Source: Larix kaempferi
Taxonomy: Eukaryota; Streptophyta; Pinopsida; Pinales; Pinaceae
Direction: 5' to 3'
Assembly (NCBI GenBank): GCA_027924585.1
Contig: BSBM01000299.1
Coordinates: forward strand, 27,938,501 to 28,002,500
Length of the DNA: 64,000 nt
Below are positions 11,601 to 18,819 of this stretch, in pieces; position 1 is the stretch's first letter; the number at the start of each line of letters is the position of its first letter. The translations under genes and the position numbers were made by a program. Below the pieces are notes generated by a model. It worked only from the letters and a program-made list of their open reading frames with translations, was not told where the DNA came from and searched no databases.

Positions 11601-12915
11601 CCCAGGGATAATCCGGGGCAGTAAGGGCCTCAAGAATCTCCTCATCAGTACGGAAAGTTTGCGTCGTCAAATCGGTTGACGAGGGAGTAGTGGTGGAAGA
11701 GATCATATAGATGGTATTAACCTCTCCGGAAGGTGAAGAGTCTGGGGGGTAGATCTCCTCAATGGTAGGTGGTGCCGTCTCAAGATCCAGATTGTTCATC
11801 TCATAGAGAGCCGCCCTGTAATCCGGGAGATCGGGACAATGATGTGAATAGTGTCCGTAAATACCGCATATGACGCAGGAGTGGTTGGTACGTAGGGACT
11901 TATCTTTAGGCTTAGGAGTAGGGTTTAGTTCGACAGTTGGGATGTTAGGATCGTCATCGAGCATTTGCATGTGCTTCTGCAATGCGGGTAACTGTGGGCA
12001 TTGGTGGGTCGCATGGCCCAACTCGTCACACAGCGAGCATTTGGGAGGAGCACGAAACACTGGAGGGTTCTTGACTGTCTTGGGAGGTGGTACAGCAGTG
12101 TAAGGTTGGGGACCTCTGCCCCCAGTGGGTTTGGGAGTAGGAGGAGGTGTCGTGGAGGACGAAGGGGTAGAGACACCGGGAGGTGGCTGAGTAGTAGTAG
12201 CCATGGGTTGCACCAGCTGGAGGACGACATCAGGTGTCGGCGGGCGAACGGGAGGCGAAAGATACCATACAGGTAATCCCAAGGTTAACCCAGGGAGGCT
12301 AAGGGTAGCCATGACCGGGGCGCTTACTACTCCCGATGGAGGGACTAGGAAGGGGATCATATGGATCGGTGTAACACCAATGTGGCTAGGTACCAATGGT
12401 GGTTTTGGCAACAAGGGTGGTTGAGTGTTAGGTGGTAGGTTGTCGTGGGACAAGGTACATAAGTCAGAGACCTCGGGCGTAGATGATGGCGGAGGAATGG
12501 ATTGAAAGGTGGAAGTCATCGGCGCGTCTGAGTAGACTCCAGGCCCCGAAGAGGAAACAAATGAAGTGGTGGCAGGAGAAACAGGTTGTTCAACCATGGG
12601 GAGAACATTTTCCGGTGCCGCCGGAGCACTGGGATCATAGTAGGTGAGCTGGTCAATCTTAACCACGCGTCCTTCATGGGGGAACATCATGGTGCGAAAG
12701 ACAGAAGAGGCAACCGCCCGCATGGCATACATGTAGCTGCGGCCAAGTAGAAGGTTGTAATCCAATTGGGCATTGATTACCTCTATGTCAATAAGGACTG
12801 TTTTACCACCTAACTGGACGGGAACGTTGGGTAGAAGGCCTTGGGGCTGGGCCGAACGACCGTCGTAGGCGCGTAACGCAGTGGTGGACTGCTGGAGAGG
12901 AGGGGATCCTAGCTT
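8653..12915 (-). CDS. pol: Tat-like pol: protease C-part, two zinc knuckles, RT, RNase H, integrase
   Basis: Open frame of 1,420 codons, in the same frame as gag, directly after an in-frame TAG (12916-12918). Numbered from its first ATG (12765), it begins with the protease tail (YNLLLGRSY), then a proline/threonine-rich linker with two CCHC knuckles (residues 243-256 and 297-310). RT follows, with FMDGFSGYNQIQI and the catalytic YLDD (about 665-668; bases 10762-10773). RNase H (LYVSASEHAVSGVLVQED) has Ser where the first catalytic Asp is expected. Integrase starts with an HHCC-like region (CHSGACGGHFSG...KHYHNCQ); a Tyr stands at one expected Cys. DDE residues are in WAIDFMECRP, SDHGSHFED and GNGQVEA. 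The frame ends at YLKRFYP. I see no extra archaeal-type RNase H between RNase H and integrase, although Tat relatives often have one. Reverse transcription and integration role is certain from the motifs; activity is doubtful. Confidence 0.93.
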   Translation of the reverse strand, partial: KLGSPPLQQSTTALRAYDGRSAQPQGLLPNVPVQLGGKTVLIDIEVINAQLDYNLLLGRSYMYAMRAVASSVFRTMMFPHEGRVVKIDQLTYYDPSAPAAPENVLPMVEQPVSPATTSFVSSSGPGVYSDAPMTSTFQSIPPPSSTPEVSDLCTLSHDNLPPNTQPPLLPKPPLVPSHIGVTPIHMIPFLVPPSGVVSAPVMATLSLPGLTLGLPVWYLSPPVRPPTPDVVLQLVQPMATTTQPPPGVSTPSSSTTPPPTPKPTGGRGPQPYTAVPPPKTVKNPPVFRAPPKCSLCDELGHATHQCPQLPALQKHMQMLDDDPNIPTVELNPTPKPKDKSLRTNHSCVICGIYGHYSHHCPDLPDYRAALYEMNNLDLETAPPTIEEIYPPDSSPSGEVNTIYMISSTTTPSSTDLTTQTFRTDEEILEALTAPDYPWDDMHHRSYFIPEASSSSTATQYAVESKDFLPTKVDWFKDPIPAPDAFEEGNMANISPVIQVDIAAPGRAPELITLGAFCSKQEIEDYIHLFKEFRDVFAWSYTEMPGLDPAIIEHHIDTWPDVPPVHQKQRPIHPSKLAAVKAEIEKLRKAGFIYPIAYTTWVSNPVPVNKKQGTIRVCTDFRDLNHACPKDNFPTPFIDQLIDACAGHEVLSFMDGFSGYNQIQIRKEDQYKTAFTTPWGTFAYRVMPFGLKNAGATFQRAMTYCFHDLVHILLVYLDDLTARSRKRSDHLNDLRQVFLRCCKYQIRLNPHKCVFCVPAGRLLGFIVSQKGITVDPLKVQAILDLPPPRTLRQLQSLQGRSNFLRRFVPDYATTVHGFLRLLRTHVPFVWDAQAEAAFEALKKALTQTPLISPPDFTRDFILYVSASEHAVSGVLVQEDASHQEHVIYYVSQTLSGPPLRYPYEEKLALAVVFSVQKLRHYILMSHTTVVADSNPMVYLLNRRLLQGRVAKWVIILQEYDLTFKTPKSTKALALAQLITDLPALLPAKPISDELPDNHLFTISSDDPWYGDILLYLRTQKFRPKVTRNGCRRIRHQASRYLLLGDVLYRRGVDTILRRCLTHEEAEHVLNDCHSGACGGHFSGMATAQKVVRAGYFWPTLFTDCITAVKHYHNCQLFSPKARTPPAPLHPVVTVGPFCKWAIDFMECRPQSANGHKYIVVAVDYFTKWAEAMPTFNCTADTAARFFFNHVIARFGVPKQLVSDHGSHFEDAVWRELSTLLKYEHQFSSAYYPQGNGQVEAINKILKTILQRIVDKHKSNWHHMLFPALWAYRTSTKTATGFTPFHLVHGIESVLPIECQIPALQITVELLPDTTPLEQRLLHLEQADEDRRATLQNIEAAKNRSKADYDKHVHPQTFCEGDLVLAYDQAHDKTGKGKFESMWQGPYVVQTCLGKGAYILADSEGRPLHNPRNGLYLKRFYP

Positions 12916-15585
12916 CTACCATACAAATGTAGACATAACGCATGTGGAGGCACCCTCATCGATGATGCACCGATGGATAACAAGATTCCTAACGGAGACT
13001 GTAACTTGGAAGGCTAAGCTGGAAGGTAGGCGTGGTTCAGACTGGTCTAAATCAAATGCCATCAAATGTGAATCAGTTGGGTCAATCCCCCCGATGGCGG
13101 AAAGTAAAGTCTTGCGCTGGGAAGGGCAGTTCTTCAAGACTTCCAATGCAGACATGGCTGCGGGAGATTGGGCTAGGTCGTCTACGATGTTGTAGTTTGA
13201 CGCAGCGCGCGCGTTAGGGTTATTGTTGATTCGGCGAAGTGGGAAACGAGGTGCTTTCGCAGCGCCGTCTATGGGAGGTGGAGGTATACGTAACGCCTGA
13301 TCGGTGGGATGGGCGTTAGCAGGTTTATCCGTGGGAGTGGCTTCAGAGGTGGAGCCATATTGGTTCCGACGGGTCTGGAGGTTGACGTTAGCGGATGACA
13401 TCATCAGTAAGTGGTGGGTACCTGAGTCAAACATGGGTTGATCAGGAGCAGCGTAGGTGATCTGTTGTTGTTGGGCCGTATTGGCTTGGTGGGGAGCCAA
13501 CGGCTGAGTGTTCACTACGCCTTGGGTCGGTAAGGGGTTTTGCAGCACCAAAGGGGGTTGCTGAGGTTGGGGGGGGTTGGGCGGTGCTTGGGGAGCCGCA
13601 TGCCCTTGGCGATGGGCCTCGTCAACCCAAAGCTGCCGAGCTCGCTCCAAGTGTGGGCAAGCATGGGTGTAATGTCCATAGATTCCGCAAATAGAACAAG
13701 GGTGGTTTGTTCGCAGATTGGGGTTTTTGGCCTGCTTGGGCGGGCGATCAGGGTTTTGATTAGCGGGGGCCGCATTGTTGTTGTCAGGGGGATTAGCCGG
13801 TTGACCAGCTTGGTCTGTAGGTTGGTTGTTTCCCCGATTACGGCCCTTGCCGCGGTTCTGTTGGCCCTGGTTACGTTGGTTATTCTGGTTTTGCTGCGGG
13901 TTTTGTTGGGCGTAAACTTGCCCTTGGGCAGCAGGTGGATTTTGAGGTTGCGCAGGTGCAGGAGCAGGCTGCGGAGGATGATATGTAGGTTGAGGCTGAG
14001 CAGGTGCAGCAACTTGAGGGGGTTGCTGATAGGACTGCGGAGCAGGTTGTGGATGTGCCGCAGGGGCTGCCTGTGGCGGATAATAAGCGGGTTGGGCTTG
14101 TGAGGGCGCAGGAGCTGAGGCAGCCTGCTGATGGTAGTAAGGCTGAGGGGCGACTGGAGGAGCATACGCAGGAGTCGCATACCCAAAGCACTGGGGTGGA
14201 CATGAGGGTCCATGGGCATGGTGATGTGTCATGGGAGCATATGAGTTGGTTGCTCCAGACTGGGAGGTAGCCCTCGACAGGTCGGGGCCAGGGGTAGGTC
14301 GTGCTATAGAAAAGGGTTGGGGATGCGAAGAAACACGGCCAATGATACCATCTGCAGCGTGGGATGCCCCCGGCGCATCATGCTGGGAGGACTCGCCGCG
14401 AGGGGCGTCAGGTATAATGGTATAAAGGTAACCCGATTGGGCGTAAATGAGGTCGAACTGTTGTGCCTTAAGGATGGCTTCTTCTTCAGACTGGGGTCTT
14501 TCTGAGGCCACATCCTTAGCAATAACAGGGAGAAGGGATTTGAGGAACCAATCTAGGAAGATACGGTCGTCAAGTTTGATCTTGCATAAGCTACGGCGTC
14601 GACGCCACTCATGGATGTGGTCCGTGATATGGGTAGCCGTGTTTTGTCTACAAGATAGAAGGATCTCAACGCCTGCGTCATAGCGGACAGGCAACTGGAA
14701 GAACTGCAGGAAGGTCGAGGCCAGGGAAGCAAAGGTGGCGTGGGTCCCATGAGGTTGCTCGATATACCACTTGGCTGCAGAGCCAGTGAAGGTGCGCTGT
14801 AAGAGACGGAGGCGAACAGAGTCATCCACGATGGAGTTAGAGGAACACCATAGGTGGAAAGACATGATATGGTTTTGTGGGTCCTCACCGGCCTTACCCT
14901 CGAACTTAGGGATGTCAGAGGGTAGTTTGGTAGGCATATGAGGCCACATAGGGTCGTGTCGAATAGGATCGTTGGTCAATCTGGCCAGGTCAGGTAGGTT
15001 GAGGCTAGCCATGAACGGCAAACTGGAAGAAGGCTGTGACACAGTAGTGCTGTGGACCAAGTTGGGGCCAGTGCCCCCAAGTGGAGGGACAAGATGTGAG
15101 GTGGTGCCCCCAAGTGGGGGAACTGAGGTAGTGAAGGATGGTCCAGCACCACCATTGGTAGTGTGAGCCACTGATGTAGTGGGGATAGGTATTCCCGCTG
15201 TGGGAATAGGTACCGTGAGGGGAACGGTAGATGGTTGCCCCATGGAGGGCATACCCAAAATAGGTGTAGTAACTGGTGTAGTGGTGGATGTGCCACCAAT
15301 GGTCCCTATGACAAATGGAGTGGAAGTCATGCCAGCCATGGGGCTAGTAGGGGCAGTATAAATAGGGTTCTCAGACTCTTCGTCAGAATCAGAGGTAAAG
15401 TAAGGTGCGTCACTATCTGGTGACGGAGACCTACGTCGCTGACGAGTGGAGTCAAGTGACAAGGCTCTAGATCTGTGATGAGTGGTATCAACGGACAATG
15501 ATCGGAATCTATGACGAGTGGTGTCAAGAGAACCGTGCTGTGGGGGCTCGCCCCTGAGGCGCCGAGAATGTCTCGGGGACTCAAT
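12916..15585 (-). CDS. gag: Tat-like gag with protease N-part, ended by in-frame TAG
   Basis: Structural polyprotein of the element. The open frame runs from a TAG at 15601-15603 down to TAG at 12916-12918. The first ATG is well inside it. A TTG lies at 15498, and an ATT (15583-15585) in a good initiation context (CACC before, G after) sits where a start would be expected, so the real start may be lost. Order: Ser/Arg-rich N-terminus, Ser/Thr/Pro low-complexity region, retrotransposon gag core (about residues 170-340 from 15498, with KFEGKAGEDPQNHI and WCSSNS), a Gln/Pro-rich stretch, CCHC knuckle CSICGIYGHYTHAC (13657-13698), then the protease active site IIDEGASTCVMS just before the stop. 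DEGAS in place of DTGAS is common in Tat proteases. The stop falls inside the protease domain, so it is probably a mutation, not a gag/pol boundary. Confidence 0.92.
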   Translation of the reverse strand: MESPRHSRRLRGEPPQHGSLDTTRHRFRSLSVDTTHHRSRALSLDSTRQRRRSPSPDSDAPYFTSDSDEESENPIYTAPTSPMAGMTSTPFVIGTIGGTSTTTPVTTPILGMPSMGQPSTVPLTVPIPTAGIPIPTTSVAHTTNGGAGPSFTTSVPPLGGTTSHLVPPLGGTGPNLVHSTTVSQPSSSLPFMASLNLPDLARLTNDPIRHDPMWPHMPTKLPSDIPKFEGKAGEDPQNHIMSFHLWCSSNSIVDDSVRLRLLQRTFTGSAAKWYIEQPHGTHATFASLASTFLQFFQLPVRYDAGVEILLSCRQNTATHITDHIHEWRRRRSLCKIKLDDRIFLDWFLKSLLPVIAKDVASERPQSEEEAILKAQQFDLIYAQSGYLYTIIPDAPRGESSQHDAPGASHAADGIIGRVSSHPQPFSIARPTPGPDLSRATSQSGATNSYAPMTHHHAHGPSCPPQCFGYATPAYAPPVAPQPYYHQQAASAPAPSQAQPAYYPPQAAPAAHPQPAPQSYQQPPQVAAPAQPQPTYHPPQPAPAPAQPQNPPAAQGQVYAQQNPQQNQNNQRNQGQQNRGKGRNRGNNQPTDQAGQPANPPDNNNAAPANQNPDRPPKQAKNPNLRTNHPCSICGIYGHYTHACPHLERARQLWVDEAHRQGHAAPQAPPNPPQPQQPPLVLQNPLPTQGVVNTQPLAPHQANTAQQQQITYAAPDQPMFDSGTHHLLMMSSANVNLQTRRNQYGSTSEATPTDKPANAHPTDQALRIPPPPIDGAAKAPRFPLRRINNNPNARAASNYNIVDDLAQSPAAMSALEVLKNCPSQRKTLLSAIGGIDPTDSHLMAFDLDQSEPRLPSSLAFQVTVSVRNLVIHRCIIDEGASTCVMSTFVW

Positions 15586-15603
15586 GGTGACAGATGGTGT
15601 CTA

Positions 15604-17200
15604 GTCTCTGTGGGTTGAGGTGAGTATAAAAACAGCTCAAAAATCCTAATGCAACCGAGTGTGCAGAAGGAGAGCTAAAAAGCAAGGCACTCAGGCCAAC
15701 AACCAACTCAAAACACCCACTGCAACAGCTGTGCTACAATAGGTGGAGTAACAACAAAGATGGTCAGAATACCAACAAGCAGCAAGTTTCCTAAAAAAGA
15801 AAAATGGTGGACTCACTAGACCAAAGGGAGGTAAAGGAGCATGCAAACACCTAACTAAAAGTATTCTGACTCAACTAAACATATCCTCTGCAAGGTGATG
15901 AAATCCAAGTCAGACAATATGAGTAGGAAAGCCAAGTGGCTATGATATCCCCCTACCGGGAGGGACACTAGGTAGTCAATCCTAGAAGAATGGCAACTAA
16001 GATACCCCGTTCATGACACGTCCAGAAAGGTGAATCTGCCGTTTAGTTCGTTGACCGCAATACCCCTATACAGGGATATCCCGCGAACCGCGAAAGGTAG
16101 CCCTTCGGTTACTGAATGGAGTGCGGTATTCCACTCAGGCCTCCGGAACCAGTCTCCCGACTTCAACCCTCCTAAGGGAGAGGCCCTCTGATAAACTGGT
16201 CGTGACCGTGTCAAAAAGTACTAGGGGATTTTGGTTCCCTATTTGGACAACAACTATGTCTCAAGTGAAATAACCAAGGGGTGTTATTGGAAGCCTATCC
16301 CCCTGATCCTACCTAACTACAATGATTCTTTTGTGTGCCCCAAGTGGGGTTAGAATGTTGGTTTAATTAGGTACTTTTTAAGGCTCACTTGATTTTATGT
16401 GACAGAGTGTGTGCTCGTGAGGTAATGATCCCAAAAATAGAAGTGCCACAAGGGAGGGCAACTTCCAATCTATCAATAATGCTGAAATTGATTCTTTGAA
16501 CTTGCAAAATTTTCTGAAATAAAAATACTGAAATTTTAAAAAGATTCTGTAAAAGGAACAGAAATGATGTTGCAGAAAGGCTGTAAGGAAGTGGGCTGCA
16601 GGTGGGACAGAGGACTGTTCAAATGCAGAAAATATTGCAGCAAGAGGGGCTGGGCTCAAAACAGGAAAAGAGCAGAAATCAGACCGCGGGTCTGTGGCGG
16701 ATCAGAACAGGCCGACCGTAGGTTTGAGGGAAACAGCGGCGGTCAGGTCGCGGCTATCGGGCCAACAGATGCAGTCGGGACGCAGGAAACAGGGGAAAAG
16801 ACACAGTCGGGTCGCGGCTATCGGGCCAACAGTGGCAGTCGGGACGCAGGAAAAATGGAAAAAGACACAGTTGGGTCGCGGCAAAAAGGCTAACAGGCGC
16901 AGTCGGGACGCCCGAAAGAGGCAGAAAGCCGCAGTCGGGACGCGTGAAAAAGGCCGACAGGCGCAGTCAGATCACGGCAAACAGGCTGATTAGCCACGGT
17001 CGGATCGCAGGTAACAGACTTGAATCCGCCGGCAGAGCGTCGGAAGCAGTCTGAGAGCCATGGTCGGATCGCGGGTAAAGGCCTGAAAGGCGCGGTCGGG
17101 ACGCGACTGTAGAGGGAAAAAGACGCGGTATGCGGCGGCCGAAAGGGACAGCCGAAAGGAAAAAATTTAAAAAATGGAAACCAGAAATTCGAAAACTAGG
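15604..17200 (-). other. 5' leader of the Tat-like element
   Basis: About 1.6 kb between the primer site and gag. It holds no convincing gene. 16011-16214 has an open minus-strand frame of 67 codons with no recognisable motif. The right part carries the CpG-rich array listed separately. Long leaders are usual in Tat/Ogre elements and probably hold packaging signals (inference). Confidence 0.7.
16690..17110. repeat. CpG-rich degenerate tandem array in the leader
   Basis: Repeated core GCAGTCGGGACGC or GGTCGGATCGC with A-rich linkers (GAAAAAGAC, GGAAAC), recurring about every 20-60 bases, roughly a dozen times. Strikingly richer in CG dinucleotides than the rest of the window. The copies are imperfect, so it is not a CRISPR array. 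Confidence 0.8.
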
Positions 17201-17210
17201 GGAGTCGCCA
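17201..17210 (-). other. Primer-binding site, tRNA-Arg type
   Basis: The plus strand reads GGAGTCGCCA four bases inside the 5' LTR. This equals the 3' end (with CCA) of plant tRNA-Arg(ACG), as I recall it, so the minus-strand RNA TGGCGACTCC can pair with it over 10 bases. tRNA-Arg priming is reported for Ogre-type Tat elements. Confidence 0.8.
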
Positions 17211-17214
17211 AAAC

Positions 17215-17938
17215 TGTAGCTAGGGTTTTACCCCTAGCTTGTGCCAATGAGCACCTACTAAGGAGAATGGACTCCTTAGTAGCAGTTCAATAATGATTAA
17301 ATGATTAAGCTAAAACAACAATTAACAAACTACTTTAAGCATTGCATGAGACATAAATAAAAGATGTAAAAAATGGTTTTATATTAATGTTACCTTGAGT
17401 GTCAAGGTTGATGAAGCCCTTTGCAGTGTCCAAGAGGATGCTCCAAGCTTCAGGATGCTCCTTTCTCCTTCTCCAATGTTGGGGATGGGCCAAAGGTGGC
17501 TCTCAAGGTGAAAATAGTTCAAAGGTGAACTAGGGTTTCGAGAGAGATTTTGGCAGAGTAAGGGTGCTTGTGATTGTGGATATGGAATAATGGATCTCCA
17601 TCACCTATTTATAGTTTTTTGGTGGTGGAGAGCTGACCCATGGTTTTGGGAAACACATGGTTTTGTGCAGCTGTATAGGGTTTTTTCCTCCTTTTCCTCA
17701 TTATTTTATATTTTTTATTCCCTTTTTAGGGGATTTTTGCTATTTTTGGAGGAAAAGGGGGTTTTTTAGCCTTTTTTAGGCTATTTTGAGGGTTTTGTGG
17801 CCTTTTGGAGGCATTTTAGGCCTTTTGGAGGCTTTTTAATGGGATTTTTTGGGATTTTAAGGGAAAAATGGTAGGAAAATGGACAAATGAGCCATATAAT
17901 GTGGTAATGAGGTAGTGAACACTTTTTGGGTGTTAACA
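17215..17938 (-). repeat. 5' LTR of the Tat-like element
   Basis: 724 bp, TG...CA, ending next to the GTCAC duplication. It should drive transcription leftward through the element. Confidence 0.95.
17605..17614 (-). promoter_or_regulatory. TATA box in the 5' LTR
   Basis: CTATAAATAG on the minus strand, about 390 bases before the LTR/leader junction. The identical box is in the 3' LTR (5781-5790). Confidence 0.7.
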
Positions 17939-17943
17939 GTCAC
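17939..17943. repeat. Target-site duplication GTCAC, right copy
   Basis: Matches 5389-5393. Joining the flanks gives a continuous pre-insertion site ...CCTAGGTCACGATGGC. Confidence 0.95.
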
Positions 17944-17967
17944 GATGGCTATTGTCAAATTTTCTTG

Positions 17968-18299
17968 TTATATGCTCATATCACCTCCTAACCAAAGATA
18001 TCCAATTTGAATGGATAATTCTCTATCAATAATCATATAATACTCTCAAAGAGAAGATTGTGGAAGCACCAACCTTGGTCTAGCCATGGTGGGATAAAAT
18101 ATTCCAGCTTGACACAAATGCTTCAGAGATGAAAATTGACTTGCAGCAGATCCTAGTCCCAGATAAATTTCATTTAGATAAGCAGATTGGAGAAGTGATT
18201 TATACTGACTTGTTAAAGGCCACTAGAAAACCAATTGAAGCAAGAGAAAACTAAAAATAAAGCTTACCAACAACAAATAAAGAAGCTTCAGACTGATCT
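17968..18299 (+). pseudogene. Coiled-coil gene-like block, copy 1, cut by LARD A
   Basis: A decayed coding stretch shared with 60931-61262 (whole length) and, from about 18120, with 22140-22330. Readable peptide segments: DKQIGEVIYTDLLKATRKP in one frame, then KNKAYQQQIKKLQTDLV one frame over. The same apparent frameshift is in all three copies, so it predates the duplications. LARD A begins at 18300, exactly where copy 2 reads on without interruption, so this copy was split by that insertion. The family is unknown to me. Confidence 0.7.
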
Positions 18300-18807
18300 T
18301 GTTGGAATATTTTATATTCCTTGGAGGGTAATAATGTCTTTGTACGATGTCGGAAGATATCCACAATCTTATGTAAACGAGTAATACATTATATCCCATA
18401 TTCATTATGGTAAAATATACTCTTCATATTCATTAATATATAAAGAGATGTTATTATGGAGAATTATATTATCCCATATGTAATATGTGAGAGTAATTCC
18501 TCCTCATCTCTTGGTATATAATAGAGTCAAGGGAGCCTTTCACTTTTATCCATTCATCCAGTGTGGATCATATATCGATGATATTTCTATATTGTATCAG
18601 GGTTATTGGCATTGCTCTCTTGTAAGCTTGAGGGAGATATTCTGGAGATAATAGAAGATTACCTTCTCGTAGACGTAGCCCAATTGGGTGAACCACGTAT
18701 ATTTGGTGTACTCTTTTCTCTTGTTCTCTTTTTGTTCTTATATACTGTGATATGTTATTGTATGGATAAATAGATAAGCTAGTATAGTTAGATCCATATC
18801 TCTGACA
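18300..18807 (+). repeat. 5' LTR of LARD A copy 1
   Basis: 508 bp from TGTTGGAATATT to ATCTCTGACA, with the PBS directly after it. Matching LTRs start at 21544 and 61263. Confidence 0.9.
18515..18526 (+). promoter_or_regulatory. TATA box of the LARD A LTR
   Basis: TATATAATAGAG, kept at the equivalent positions in the other LTR (21759-21770) and in the second element (61478-61489). Confidence 0.6.
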
Positions 18808-18819
18808 TGGTATCAGAGC
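18808..18819 (+). other. Primer-binding site, initiator tRNA-Met
   Basis: TGGTATCAGAGC directly follows the LTR; the standard plant copia/gypsy primer site, fully intact. Confidence 0.93.

Larger units (their letters stand above)
5394..17938 (-). mobile_element. Complete young Ty3/gypsy LTR retrotransposon, Tat/Ogre-like
   Basis: A 12.5-kb element on the minus strand with all hallmarks: TG...CA LTRs of 721 and 724 bp, a 5-bp GTCAC duplication, a purine tract inside the left (3') LTR and a tRNA primer site inside the right (5') LTR. Order in the sense direction: LTR, 1.6-kb GC-rich leader, gag-protease, in-frame TAG, RT, RNase H, integrase, 2.5-kb 3' non-coding region, LTR. The LTRs differ by one substitution and one 3-bp indel by eye, so insertion is recent. 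The tRNA-Arg-type primer site, the DEGAS protease and the long untranslated regions point to the Tat lineage (established for Ogre/Tat relatives; lineage placement is inference). One stop codon and an integrase zinc-residue change suggest this copy is not autonomous. Confidence 0.95.

Noticed and set aside
13515-14219. 234-codon minus-strand ORF and 187-codon plus-strand ORF
   Set aside because: Both overlap the Gln/Pro-rich part of the Tat-like gag in other frames; low-complexity composition keeps them open.
16690-17110. Possible CRISPR array
   Set aside because: Units and spacers vary in length and sequence, the DNA is a plant retrotransposon leader, and no cas genes are near.
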